From positions 868,001 through 932,000 of the forward strand of contig JADJXK010000002.1 of the NCBI GenBank assembly GCA_016710325.1: a stretch of 64,000 nt of DNA. Direction: 5' to 3'. Source of the stretch: Candidatus Leptofilum proximum (GTDB lineage Bacteria > Chloroflexota > Anaerolineae > Promineifilales > Promineifilaceae). A program made the translations under genes and the position numbers. This document shows positions 48,573-58,266 of the stretch, piece by piece (within the stretch, counting starts at the first letter, position 1; each line of letters starts with the position of its first letter). The notes under the pieces are model-generated. The model did not search any database and was not told the DNA's origin. It worked only from the letters and a program-made list of their open reading frames with translations.

Positions 48573-49247
48573 TTACACAGCCGTTTCCACCGTCTCCCGC
48601 AGCTGCACCGTCAGCACCGCCGCCAGCACCAGGGACACCAGGTACACCGCGCCGTAAATCGTCAGGAAGCCGCGGTCCAGCGTGTACACCAGCACCACAA
48701 ACACGAGAAAGAGGATGAGTTGAACGGCCGTCCACCCCCTTAACCCCCGCACCCGATCCAGATCCGTCCCCTGCCGCCGTGCCAGCACAGCCAATCCCCA
48801 AAAGTAGGCAGCAAAAAAGAGATTCTCCAGCGGCATGAGCAGCTTGCCAAACCACTCCGGCGGCGTGACACCCGCCCACAAGTTTACGTACACGTCCAGC
48901 GGCCACATCACGTGCACGCCGTTGAACCAGATGAGCAGGTCCAGCGCAATGTGCAGCAGCACGCCGATGCCCAGGCCCAAACCGAGGTTGGTGAGGAACG
49001 GCCGTTTCCACACCACCCCCACCACCCCAAAAACAACCACCAGCGCCAGCACAAAAAACAAGCTGTGCGTCAACGTGCGGTGTAATCCGTCTGTCGAGGC
49101 GCTGGTTAGCGTGGCCACGCCCACCGCAAAGTTGTCAAAGTCGGGCAAAAAGCTGCCCAGCACGGTGCCCAACACCAGCCCCTTGCAGCTAGGCATCTGG
49201 CGGCCCACTGCCATGCCCACCAACCCGTGAATCCCTGCCTGTGCCAT
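48573..49247 (-). CDS. YdjM-like membrane-bound metal-dependent hydrolase
   Basis: This 224-aa membrane protein matches the YdjM/DUF457 family. It has His and Asp residues near the start (GIHGLVGMAVG, GSFLPDFDNF), the HRTLTHSLFFVL motif and LHIALDLLIWFNGV, set in about six helices. YdjM in E. coli is LexA-regulated; other members are predicted phospholipase-like hydrolases. The ATG at 49247 follows AGGAGG; earlier in-frame Met codons lack a site. It is bracketed by two direct copies of a 114-bp repeat. Confidence 0.82.
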   Translation of the reverse strand: MAQAGIHGLVGMAVGRQMPSCKGLVLGTVLGSFLPDFDNFAVGVATLTSASTDGLHRTLTHSLFFVLALVVVFGVVGVVWKRPFLTNLGLGLGIGVLLHIALDLLIWFNGVHVMWPLDVYVNLWAGVTPPEWFGKLLMPLENLFFAAYFWGLAVLARRQGTDLDRVRGLRGWTAVQLILFLVFVVLVYTLDRGFLTIYGAVYLVSLVLAAVLTVQLRETVETAV

Positions 49248-49324
49248 ATCAGCCTCCTGTTTCATTTCGTCAATTTTTTCCCTGAAGCCATTGTACACGC
49301 CAGAGCCGTTAGCGCGGAAACAAT

Positions 49325-49438
49325 CCGCGGCTACGCCAGCACCCCTCGCTTGTCATGCTGAGCAAAGCGAAGCATCCCTGAGACCAAACTCAAGGCAGAA
49401 TCAAGGACCTGGCTAAAGAACGTTCAGAGGGATTTCTC
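49325..49438. repeat. 114-bp dispersed repeat, copy 2 (right of YdjM-like gene)
   Basis: Direct repeat of 48293-48406. Just before it (49313-49334) is part of the GTAGCCGCGG family. The gap 49248-49519 contains no gene. Confidence 0.8.
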
Positions 49439-49519
49439 CCTTTGGTCGAAATGACAGTTTGCGGCTACCATCCCTGGCAGCAGATCCATTGTTGAAGGGC
49501 AAAACACAAAAGGTACAAC

Positions 49520-51169
49520 ATGACAAACGAAGTGTATGATGTGATCGTGATTGGCTCGGGGGCGGGCGGGATGAGTACGGCCGTTCCCCTGGCCCAGGCA
49601 GGTAAAAAGGTGCTCGTTCTGGAGCAGCACGATGTGCCCGGCGGCTGGACCCACTCCTTTACCCTCGAAGGGTACAAATTCAGCCCCGGCGTGCACTACA
49701 TCGGCGGGATCGGCCCCGGCGGCCCTATGCGGCGCATCTACGAAGGGCTGGGTATCTCCGCCGATCTGGCCTTCTGCGAAATCAACCCCGACGGCTTCGA
49801 CCACGTCTTCATCGGCGAGGAGCGCTTCGACATCCCCAAAGGGCGCGAAACATTTGCCAACCGCCTCAAAGCGCGCTTCCCGCACGAGGCTGAGGGCATC
49901 GATGGCTACCTGGCCATGTGCCAGCAGCTCATGGATGAGGTGCGTCTGCTCAGCCGGGTGCGCGGTGTGGGTGATGCCCTCAGCCTGCCCTGGCGCACCC
50001 GCCACCTCCTGCGCTGGGCCTTCCGCACCGGGGCCGATCTCATCAACCACTACGTCTCCAACCCGGTGCTGCGCGCCATTTTGTCGGCGCAATCGGGCGA
50101 CCACGGCCTGCCGCCGTCACAGGTGTCGGCGCCGCTGCACGCGGGGGTGACCCACCACTATTTTGACGGCGGCTTTTACCCCGTCGGCGGCGCGTTTGCC
50201 ATCCCCCGTGCCTTTGCCCGCGCCCTCAAGCGGGCTGGGGGTGAGCTGCGCCTGCAAACCCGCGTTGAGCGCATTTTGCTGGATGAAAACAAACATGTGC
50301 GCGGCGTCTGCCTCACCGACGGCGCGGAAATCGCCGCCTGGCATGTCGTCAGCAATGCCGACCCGGAGGTGACCTTTGGCAAGCTGGTGGGGCGCGAGTT
50401 TCTTAGCGGCAAATTGCAGCGCAGGCTGGGCAAGGTGCGTTACTCCACCTCCGCCCTCAGCCTGTTTATGGCCGTCGACATGGATTTGCGCGCCGCCGGG
50501 CTGGATTCCGGCAACTACTGGTTCTATAACCACAGCGACGTTGATAGCATCTACGCCGACGGCCAGACGGACAAAATCGTGCATAATTTTGCGCCCGAGG
50601 GCATGTTTCTGACAGTGACCACACTCAAGGACCCCTCCAAAATGCACAGCGGACACCACACGCTGGAGGCGTTTGCCTTCGTGAGTTACGAGCCGTTTGC
50701 CCAATGGGCGGACCAGCCTGCGGGCGACCGGGAGTGGGAATACCAGCAGCTCAAAGAGAAGCTGACGGCCACTATGCTGGCCAACATCGACCGGCGTATT
50801 CCGGGGTTCAGCCAGCACGTGGTGTTTAAGGAGCTGGGCACGCCGCTGAGCAACGTGCATTATCTGAACGCTACGCGGGGCAATTTGTATGGGATTGATA
50901 AACGGCCGTTCCAGGTCGGCCCATTTGCCTTCAACAACAAAACAGAAATTGAGGGTCTGTGGCTGTGCGGTGCCAGCACCACCGCCGGGCACGGCGTGGC
51001 CGGGGCCACCAACTCTGGACTGGCCACAGCGCGGCAAATTTTGGACTGCAAAACGAGCGACCTGCTCCAGCAAAACGGCCCGCCGCTGGCGGTGTACCCG
51101 TCGGAAGAGCCAGACAAATGGCCCGCCAATCTGCGCCGCCGCATGGCGCGGAACCAACTCGAAGCGTGA
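49520..51169 (+). CDS. Phytoene desaturase/carotenoid isomerase/retinol saturase-family FAD oxidoreductase
   Basis: This 549-aa protein has the FAD-binding motif VIVIGSGAGGMSTAVPLA and the family glycine stretch EQHDVPGGWTHSF, then GYKFSPGVHYIGGIGPGG. The C-terminal signature is GLWLCGASTTAGHGVAGATNSG. It resembles CrtISO and all-trans-retinol 13,14-reductases rather than CrtI proper. It acts on a polyene or other hydrophobic substrate at the membrane. The start ATG follows AAAAGGT. The next gene, an amidohydrolase, begins 29 bases after its stop, so the two may form an operon without an obvious biochemical link. Confidence 0.85.
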   Translation: MTNEVYDVIVIGSGAGGMSTAVPLAQAGKKVLVLEQHDVPGGWTHSFTLEGYKFSPGVHYIGGIGPGGPMRRIYEGLGISADLAFCEINPDGFDHVFIGEERFDIPKGRETFANRLKARFPHEAEGIDGYLAMCQQLMDEVRLLSRVRGVGDALSLPWRTRHLLRWAFRTGADLINHYVSNPVLRAILSAQSGDHGLPPSQVSAPLHAGVTHHYFDGGFYPVGGAFAIPRAFARALKRAGGELRLQTRVERILLDENKHVRGVCLTDGAEIAAWHVVSNADPEVTFGKLVGREFLSGKLQRRLGKVRYSTSALSLFMAVDMDLRAAGLDSGNYWFYNHSDVDSIYADGQTDKIVHNFAPEGMFLTVTTLKDPSKMHSGHHTLEAFAFVSYEPFAQWADQPAGDREWEYQQLKEKLTATMLANIDRRIPGFSQHVVFKELGTPLSNVHYLNATRGNLYGIDKRPFQVGPFAFNNKTEIEGLWLCGASTTAGHGVAGATNSGLATARQILDCKTSDLLQQNGPPLAVYPSEEPDKWPANLRRRMARNQLEA

Positions 51170-51198
51170 GCATTTTCAGGTACACGGAGCAGACCACC

Positions 51199-52761
51199 AT
51201 GTTCGATATCCTGATCAAAAACGGCACCATCATCGACGGCACCCAGGCGCCGCGTTATCGGGGCGATGTGGGCCTGGTAGGTGACCGGATTACGGCCGTT
51301 GGTGACCTAGGTGAGGCCGCAGCGCGACAGACTATCGATGCGCATGGCAAAATTGTCGCCCCTGGCTTTGTTGATGTTCACACCCACAGCGATGCCTGGC
51401 TGCTCAAAACGCCTCACTTCCTCTCCAAAACCACTCAGGGGTTCACCACCGAGGTGCTGATGGCCGATGGCATCTCCTATGCGCCGGTCAATCGCCACAC
51501 CGTCAACGAGTGGCTTTATTATCTCCGCGCCCTCAACGGCCTGCGCCACGAAGAATATCAGGGCTGGGAAAGCCTGGCTGAGTTTATGGACCTGCACGAT
51601 CGCCGGGTAGCCCAAAATGTGATCACCCACATCCCCTACGCCAACCTGCGTTCTATGGCTTGCGGCTTCGGCAAGGCGACCCCGGACGATTTCCAGATGA
51701 ATTTGATTCGGGCTGAGGTGGAAAAGGGGATGGCGGAGGGAGCGGTAGGGCTGTCGACAGGTCTGGATTACATCGCCCAATGTTTCGCCAGCACCGCGGA
51801 ACTGGTCGAGGCTTGTGCCCCGCTGGCGGCCAGGCAGGGGCTGTATGTGACCCACGTGCGCTACAAAAAGGGCGTTTTGGCTGGCGTACAAGAAGCGGTC
51901 GCCATTGGCAGGCGGGCCGGCGTGCCCGTGCACATCTCTCATCTGAAAGGCAGCACACCGGCCGAGGCCGAGGCGCTGTTAGCCTACATTGACACCGTGG
52001 CCACCCAGGAGGTCGATTTCTCCTTCGATGTCTATCCCTACCTGCCCAGTTCAACCATGCTCAACTACCTGCTCCCCTACGAAGTATGGGAGGATGGCCC
52101 GCTGGCCGTGCTGTCGAAGCTGCACCTGCCGCACATTCGGGCCAGGTTTAACCAGAGTTTGAGCCAGATGGATTTGAACACCGTTCACATTGCCTGGGTG
52201 CCGGGAAAAGAGAACAGTCAGCATCAGGGCAAGCCGTTGGCGCGGTATGTGGCCGAACTTGGCAAATCACCGGCCGATGCCTTGTGTGACTTGTTGATCG
52301 AGGAAAATTTGGCGGTGCTGCTGGTATTCAACCGTGGTGATGATGATCTGGTACGGCCGTTCCTCACTCATCCCTGTTATATGATGGGGTCTGACGGCAT
52401 TTATCACGAAGATGGGCTCATTCATCCCCGCCACTATGGATCGGCAGCGCGGTTGTTGGGGCCATGTGTGCGCGACAAACATTGGTTCTCGCTGGAAGCG
52501 GCCGTTTATAAGCTAAGCCACCACCCCGCCCAACGATTTGGCCTGACCAACCGCGGCCAGGTGCGCGCAGGCTGCTTCGCCGATCTGGTTGTTTTCGATG
52601 CGGCCACCGTGGCCGACCGGGCCACCTTCGCGGATCCGCATCAATATTCCGTGGGCATTGAGCATGTGCTGGTAAATGGCGTACCCATCATCGCCGACGG
52701 GCAGCCTATCGAGAATTTAGCCCAGCCGCTGCCAGGTAGGGCGCTGCGGTTTAAAGGTTAA
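51199..52761 (+). CDS. N-acyl-D-amino-acid deacylase-like amidohydrolase
   Basis: This 520-aa amidohydrolase has the metal-binding HTHSD at VDVHTHSDAWLL, the N-acyl-D-amino-acid deacylase hallmark EGAVGLSTGLDYI, further ligands in THVRYKKG and HISHLKGS, the SDGIYHEDGLIHPRHYGS catalytic Asp region, and the terminal GCFADLVVFDA. It would hydrolyse N-acyl-D-amino acids or dihydropyrimidinase-like substrates using Zn. The ATG at 51199 is set by GGAG nine bases upstream; the longer open frame in the previous gene is spurious. Confidence 0.88.
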   Translation: MFDILIKNGTIIDGTQAPRYRGDVGLVGDRITAVGDLGEAAARQTIDAHGKIVAPGFVDVHTHSDAWLLKTPHFLSKTTQGFTTEVLMADGISYAPVNRHTVNEWLYYLRALNGLRHEEYQGWESLAEFMDLHDRRVAQNVITHIPYANLRSMACGFGKATPDDFQMNLIRAEVEKGMAEGAVGLSTGLDYIAQCFASTAELVEACAPLAARQGLYVTHVRYKKGVLAGVQEAVAIGRRAGVPVHISHLKGSTPAEAEALLAYIDTVATQEVDFSFDVYPYLPSSTMLNYLLPYEVWEDGPLAVLSKLHLPHIRARFNQSLSQMDLNTVHIAWVPGKENSQHQGKPLARYVAELGKSPADALCDLLIEENLAVLLVFNRGDDDLVRPFLTHPCYMMGSDGIYHEDGLIHPRHYGSAARLLGPCVRDKHWFSLEAAVYKLSHHPAQRFGLTNRGQVRAGCFADLVVFDAATVADRATFADPHQYSVGIEHVLVNGVPIIADGQPIENLAQPLPGRALRFKG

Positions 52762-52810
52762 GCTGGAAACTGTTTTTAACTTTGGGTTTTGGCAAACGGG
52801 CAAACTTTGG

Positions 52811-53611
52811 CTACGCTTCACCTTTTTCTACAAAATCGAGCGGGGGCACTGGGCTGGTGGCCGTCCAGCCGCCGTCAACAACCAGGGTTTGCCCGTTGAT
52901 TTGGGCTGCCTGAGGCGAGAGTAAAAAGAGCGCCGCCTGGGCAATATCGGCCGTGGTCGCGGGCAGTTGGGTGGGCGTGAGCTGCCCCCAGACCGCCTCG
53001 TAATTGGGATCATCAGCCAAATTGCGCGGGGTGACGGTAGCGCCAGGGGCAATGGCGTTGACGGTGATACCGTATGGCCCCAGCTCAACAACCAGCTGCC
53101 GCGCCAACATGCGCAGTGCCGCCTTGGTCAGCGCATAGGCAGATAGATATTTAATCGCCTGGTAGCCGGTGACGGAGGACATAAACAGGATGCGTCCGCC
53201 TGTGCCTTGTTGGCGCATTTGCCGGGCAGCGGCCTGAGCCAGAAAAAAGGAGCCACCCAGATTCACGTTGAGAACCGTTTGAAAATCGTCGGGATCGTAG
53301 TCGAAGAAGTTGTTCCAGAGGGTGATACCGGCATTGGCGACGGCGATGTCTAGTTGACCAAAGTGATCAACAGCCTGGACAACCAAACCACGCACGACGG
53401 AAACTTCGCCCACGTCGCCACCTACGCCCAGACAGACCCCGCCAGAGGCCACAATCTCTTGGGCCGCAGCGGCGGCTTTGGCGGCATCGAGATCGTTGAG
53501 CAAAACGTTAGCCCCTTGCGCGGCCAGCTGCCGGGCAATTTCCAGACCAATGCCTTCACCTGCCCCGGTGATGACGGCCGTTTTCCCCTTAAATTGTGCC
53601 TCGTTTGCCAT
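52811..53611 (-). CDS. SDR-family oxidoreductase
   Basis: This 266-aa short-chain dehydrogenase has the cofactor motif TGAGEGIGLEIA, NDLDAA (Asp suggests NAD(H)), NAG at AVANAGITLWNN, the catalytic Ser and YxxxK in ILFMSSVTGYQ and SAYALTKAALRM, and the terminal GQTLVVDGGW. It resembles 3-oxoacyl-ACP reductase/glucose dehydrogenase-type enzymes; substrate unknown. The ATG at 53611 is preferred to a TTG six bases earlier. It overlaps the upstream dehydrogenase gene by 23 bases. Confidence 0.88.
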   Translation of the reverse strand: MANEAQFKGKTAVITGAGEGIGLEIARQLAAQGANVLLNDLDAAKAAAAAQEIVASGGVCLGVGGDVGEVSVVRGLVVQAVDHFGQLDIAVANAGITLWNNFFDYDPDDFQTVLNVNLGGSFFLAQAAARQMRQQGTGGRILFMSSVTGYQAIKYLSAYALTKAALRMLARQLVVELGPYGITVNAIAPGATVTPRNLADDPNYEAVWGQLTPTQLPATTADIAQAALFLLSPQAAQINGQTLVVDGGWTATSPVPPLDFVEKGEA

Positions 53612-54497
53612 CACCAATTTCTAGTCCTGCCAGGTGCTCCAGGGCTTTGACGAGGGCGTGGTTGCCTTCCAGGCCGAGGCCCTGCTGCTGGAGGGTACGG
53701 TACAGGTTAAACACCAGGCTGGTGCCGAGCATGGGCACGCCGAGCTGATCGGCCGTTTCCAGCACCAATCGTAAATCCTTCTGCTGCAAATCGACGGTGA
53801 ACCCTGGCCGCCAGTCGCGCTTGATCACCTGCGGGCCGCGATTGCTGAGCATCCAGCTGCCCGCCGCGCCCTGCGTCACCGCGTCGAGCGTCTTTTGCAG
53901 GTCCAGGCCGCCTGCCTGGGCAAGGAGCAGCGCTTCCCCCACGCCCAGCATCGTCACCACGACCAGAATCTGGTTCACCAGCTTCACCGTCTGCCCCGCG
54001 CCAATCTCACCGACATGGGTGATGGTTTTGCCCATTGCCTCAAACACGGGCATGGCCCGGGCCACCTGGGCCGCGTCGCCGCCCACCATGATGCTGAGTG
54101 TGCCTTTGGCCGCGCCCTCGCTGCCGCCGCTGATGGGGGCATCCAGCATATGCACGCCCTGGTCGGCAAACGCCTGGGCCAGGCGGCGGGTCACCTCTGG
54201 ACTAATGGTGCTCATGTCGATCACCAGGTTGCCCGGCTTGGCGCCAAAGATGACGCCGTTGGACTGAAGCATCACGTGCTCCACGTCGGGCGTATCGCTG
54301 ACGCAGGTGATGATGATGTCGGCGTGGCTGGCTACGTCGGCCGGGCTGCTGGCGGCGATGGCGCCCAACTCGATGAAAGGATCCATCTTGCCGTGGGTGC
54401 GGTTCCAGATATAGACGATAAAACCTTTATCCAGCAGGTTGCGCACCATACCCTGCCCCATGATGCCCAGGCCGATAAATCCGATTTTTTCACTCAT
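53589..54497 (-). CDS. 3-hydroxyisobutyrate dehydrogenase / tartronate semialdehyde reductase-family protein
   Basis: This 302-aa beta-hydroxyacid dehydrogenase has the Rossmann motif GFIGLGIMGQGMVRNLL, the substrate-binding DAPISGGSEGAAKGTLSIMVGG, and the catalytic Lys segment GAGQTVKLVNQILV. It reduces a small beta-hydroxy acid semialdehyde (3-hydroxyisobutyrate or tartronate semialdehyde) with NAD(P). AGGAG precedes the ATG. It is translationally coupled by overlap to the SDR downstream; together they could process a branched-chain or C3 hydroxy acid. Confidence 0.88.
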   Translation of the reverse strand: MSEKIGFIGLGIMGQGMVRNLLDKGFIVYIWNRTHGKMDPFIELGAIAASSPADVASHADIIITCVSDTPDVEHVMLQSNGVIFGAKPGNLVIDMSTISPEVTRRLAQAFADQGVHMLDAPISGGSEGAAKGTLSIMVGGDAAQVARAMPVFEAMGKTITHVGEIGAGQTVKLVNQILVVVTMLGVGEALLLAQAGGLDLQKTLDAVTQGAAGSWMLSNRGPQVIKRDWRPGFTVDLQQKDLRLVLETADQLGVPMLGTSLVFNLYRTLQQQGLGLEGNHALVKALEHLAGLEIGDGKRGTI

Positions 54498-54516
54498 TTG
54501 CTGCTCCTTCTAAAAC

Positions 54517-54577
54517 GGGACACAGATTTTCACAGATTTTTATCTGCGTTTTTCTGTGTTCATCTTTGTCCCTTTCA
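54517..54577. repeat. Intergenic inverted repeat, 'cacagatttt' family
   Basis: GGGACACAGATTTTCACAGA faces TCTGTGTTCATCTTTGTCCC. Related stretches are at 16272-16310 and, in frame, 42195-42216. Confidence 0.6.
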
Positions 54578-54621
54578 TTCAGGGTGTTGAGCTGGGGCTC
54601 ATGTGGTCACCGCTGGAACAG

Positions 54622-55263
54622 CTAATCGCTGCGGATGTCGATGATTTCGGTGATGACCGGTTCGATGGCGGCGCGCACGGCCGTTTCATCCAATCTTCGC
54701 ACCTTAAAGGTCACAATCCGGTTGGCGCTGGATTCGCCAGAGAACTGGCCAAAGGCCAGGAAGCTGCCCCCGGCGTTGGCCACCGCCTGGGTGATGGCGG
54801 CCAGTTCGCCTGGTATTTCAGGGACAATGGCCGTTACCCGCACCCCCTGCTCGCGCGCCCCCATCAGCTCCAGCAAAACCTTAAACAGGTCGGTTTCGGT
54901 GATCAGACCCACCAGTTGGCCGCCGCGCAGCACGGGCAGGCCGCCCACCTTGTTATCGACCATGATCCGGGCCGCTTCTTCGATGGGCATATCTTCTTCG
55001 ATGGTGAGGACATTTTTGGTCATGATGTCCTTGATTTTGATCTTGTTGATGAGGTAAGTGATTTCCCAGACGCTCAGTGAAGTAGCGTCTGACGGGGAGG
55101 CGTTCAGCAAATCTTTATCTGAAACGATGCCGATGAGACGGCCGTTTTCCACCACGGGCGTGCGGCGAATGTGCTCGCGCTGCATCAACTTTAAACAGTC
55201 CGGCACCGACATATCGGGGGGGACGGTAATTACTGGCTGGGACATGCGACGTTTAACTAACAT
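54622..55263 (-). CDS. CBS-pair protein with C-terminal ACT-like domain (AcuB-like)
   Basis: This 213-aa protein has two CBS motifs (residues 5-60 with HIRRTPVVENGRLIGIVSDKD, 75-130 with KVGGLPVLRGGQLVGLITETD). An ACT-like domain from about 140 (VRVTAIVPEIPGELAAITQAV) follows. CBS pairs bind adenosine nucleotides and ACT domains bind amino acids, so this is a small-molecule sensor like AcuB. Its partner is unknown. AAGGAG precedes the ATG. Confidence 0.9.
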   Translation of the reverse strand: MLVKRRMSQPVITVPPDMSVPDCLKLMQREHIRRTPVVENGRLIGIVSDKDLLNASPSDATSLSVWEITYLINKIKIKDIMTKNVLTIEEDMPIEEAARIMVDNKVGGLPVLRGGQLVGLITETDLFKVLLELMGAREQGVRVTAIVPEIPGELAAITQAVANAGGSFLAFGQFSGESSANRIVTFKVRRLDETAVRAAIEPVITEIIDIRSD

Positions 55264-55419
55264 GCGTGACTCCTTGTTGCAAAAATGGAAATAGTGCCGT
55301 AATCATATCCTATTTTCCGCCTGACTGCTCAACATCTTGTCCGATAGTTTGCTTCCAGCAATTCTGGTTGAGATGCTCAGGGTTTTCGCCGGTACGGCCG
55401 TTTTCTGCGAAAATACCCC

Positions 55420-56103
55420 ATGCACAGTTACGTTCAAGCCCTACAAAACCACCTCGAACCCCACGCCAACCCGGCCGAAGCCGGGCCGATGAGCCAGTAC
55501 ATGCGCAACCAGTTCCCGTTTCTGGGCATCAAAACCCCGGCGCGCCGCGCTTTGTTGAAAACGTTTCTCGCCACGCACGGACTGCCGCCCCTTATCAACC
55601 TGGAAACAATTCTCAAAGAGCTCTGGGCCCTGCCAGAGCGCGAATACCAGTACAGCGCCCTCACCCTGCTAGACAAGGTCACCAAGAAGCTGCCCGCCGA
55701 CACCATCGCCCTGCTTGAATACCTCATTACCCACAAATCATGGTGGGACACGGTGGACCTGCTGGCGGGGCACGCCGTGGCCGTCCACTTCCAGCGCCAC
55801 CCGGCTGCGCGCGATACCTTCCTACCCATCTGGCGCGCCAGCGACAACTTCTGGCTGCGCCGCACCACGCTGCTCTTCCAACTGTCCTACAAGGCCAACA
55901 CCGACGCAGACCTGCTCTTCAACCTCATCCGCGAAAACCTAGACTCAGACGAGTTTTTCATCCAGAAGGCCATTGGCTGGGCCCTGCGCGAATACTCCAA
56001 AACGGATGCGCAGACGGTAGTCGATTTTGTCCAGGCCACGCCGCTGCCGTCGCTAAGTGCCCGCGAGGCGCTGAAGTGGCTGCAAAATCAGAGCCGTCCT
56101 TGA
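55420..56103 (+). CDS. DNA alkylation repair protein, AlkD-like
   Basis: This 227-aa HEAT-repeat glycosylase has AlkD-type features: QFPFLGIKTPARRALLK, the WDTVDLLAGHAV segment with catalytic Asp (WWDTVD), FWLRRTTLLFQL and FFIQKAIGWALREYSKTD. It excises bulky or charged N-alkylated bases without base flipping. The gene is isolated; upstream DNA carries an octamer motif immediately before the start, and no clear ribosome site is seen. Confidence 0.88.
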   Translation: MHSYVQALQNHLEPHANPAEAGPMSQYMRNQFPFLGIKTPARRALLKTFLATHGLPPLINLETILKELWALPEREYQYSALTLLDKVTKKLPADTIALLEYLITHKSWWDTVDLLAGHAVAVHFQRHPAARDTFLPIWRASDNFWLRRTTLLFQLSYKANTDADLLFNLIRENLDSDEFFIQKAIGWALREYSKTDAQTVVDFVQATPLPSLSAREALKWLQNQSRP

Positions 56104-56137
56104 AGCATCTGCTAAAGCAGCGAATCGCAAGAAAATC

Positions 56138-56188
56138 TCACGCAAAGGCGTAAAGATTCCAAGTGGCAAACTTTGCGCCTTTGTGTGA
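56138..56188. repeat. Intergenic inverted repeat, 'tcacgcaaaggcg' family
   Basis: Arms 56138-56155 and 56171-56188 pair with two mismatches. Third member of the family at 12975 and 38593. Placed just after the alkD stop. Confidence 0.7.
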
Positions 56189-56280
56189 ACAAAAATTTGA
56201 CTTGGGTAAAAGTCTGCATGTGCTTTTTGCTTGTTAGCTCCTCCTGGCATACAATCCAGACTAATCAAATCAACGATTCT

Positions 56281-56308
56281 GCCCGACCATCCTTTGGCCG
56301 GGCTTTTT
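56281..56308 (+). terminator. Terminator-like hairpin in the typA leader
   Basis: GCCCGACC pairs with GGCCGGGC (one mismatch) around ATCCTTT and is followed by five T. It lies 46 bases before the typA ATG, so it is either the end of the alkD transcript or an attenuator. Confidence 0.5.
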
Positions 56309-56353
56309 CATGAAGGCAACAAATTCTCATGAGAAGGACTAGTAACAATCTGT

Positions 56354-58189
<1,836 letters not shown>

Positions 58190-58190
58190 G

Positions 58191-58266
58191 GGGGTGAAGG
58201 GGTGACAGGGTGAAGGGGTGAACGGGTAAATGAGAACTTTCACCCCTTCACCCGTTCACCCCTTCA
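58191..58266. repeat. Inverted repeat between convergent genes, 'gtgaaggggtgaacggg' family
   Basis: Perfect 17-bp arms 58211-58227 and 58250-58266 (TGAAGGGGTGAACGGGT) with further G-rich half-units to the left. It abuts the stop codon of the nSTAND gene, consistent with two-way termination. Confidence 0.8.
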
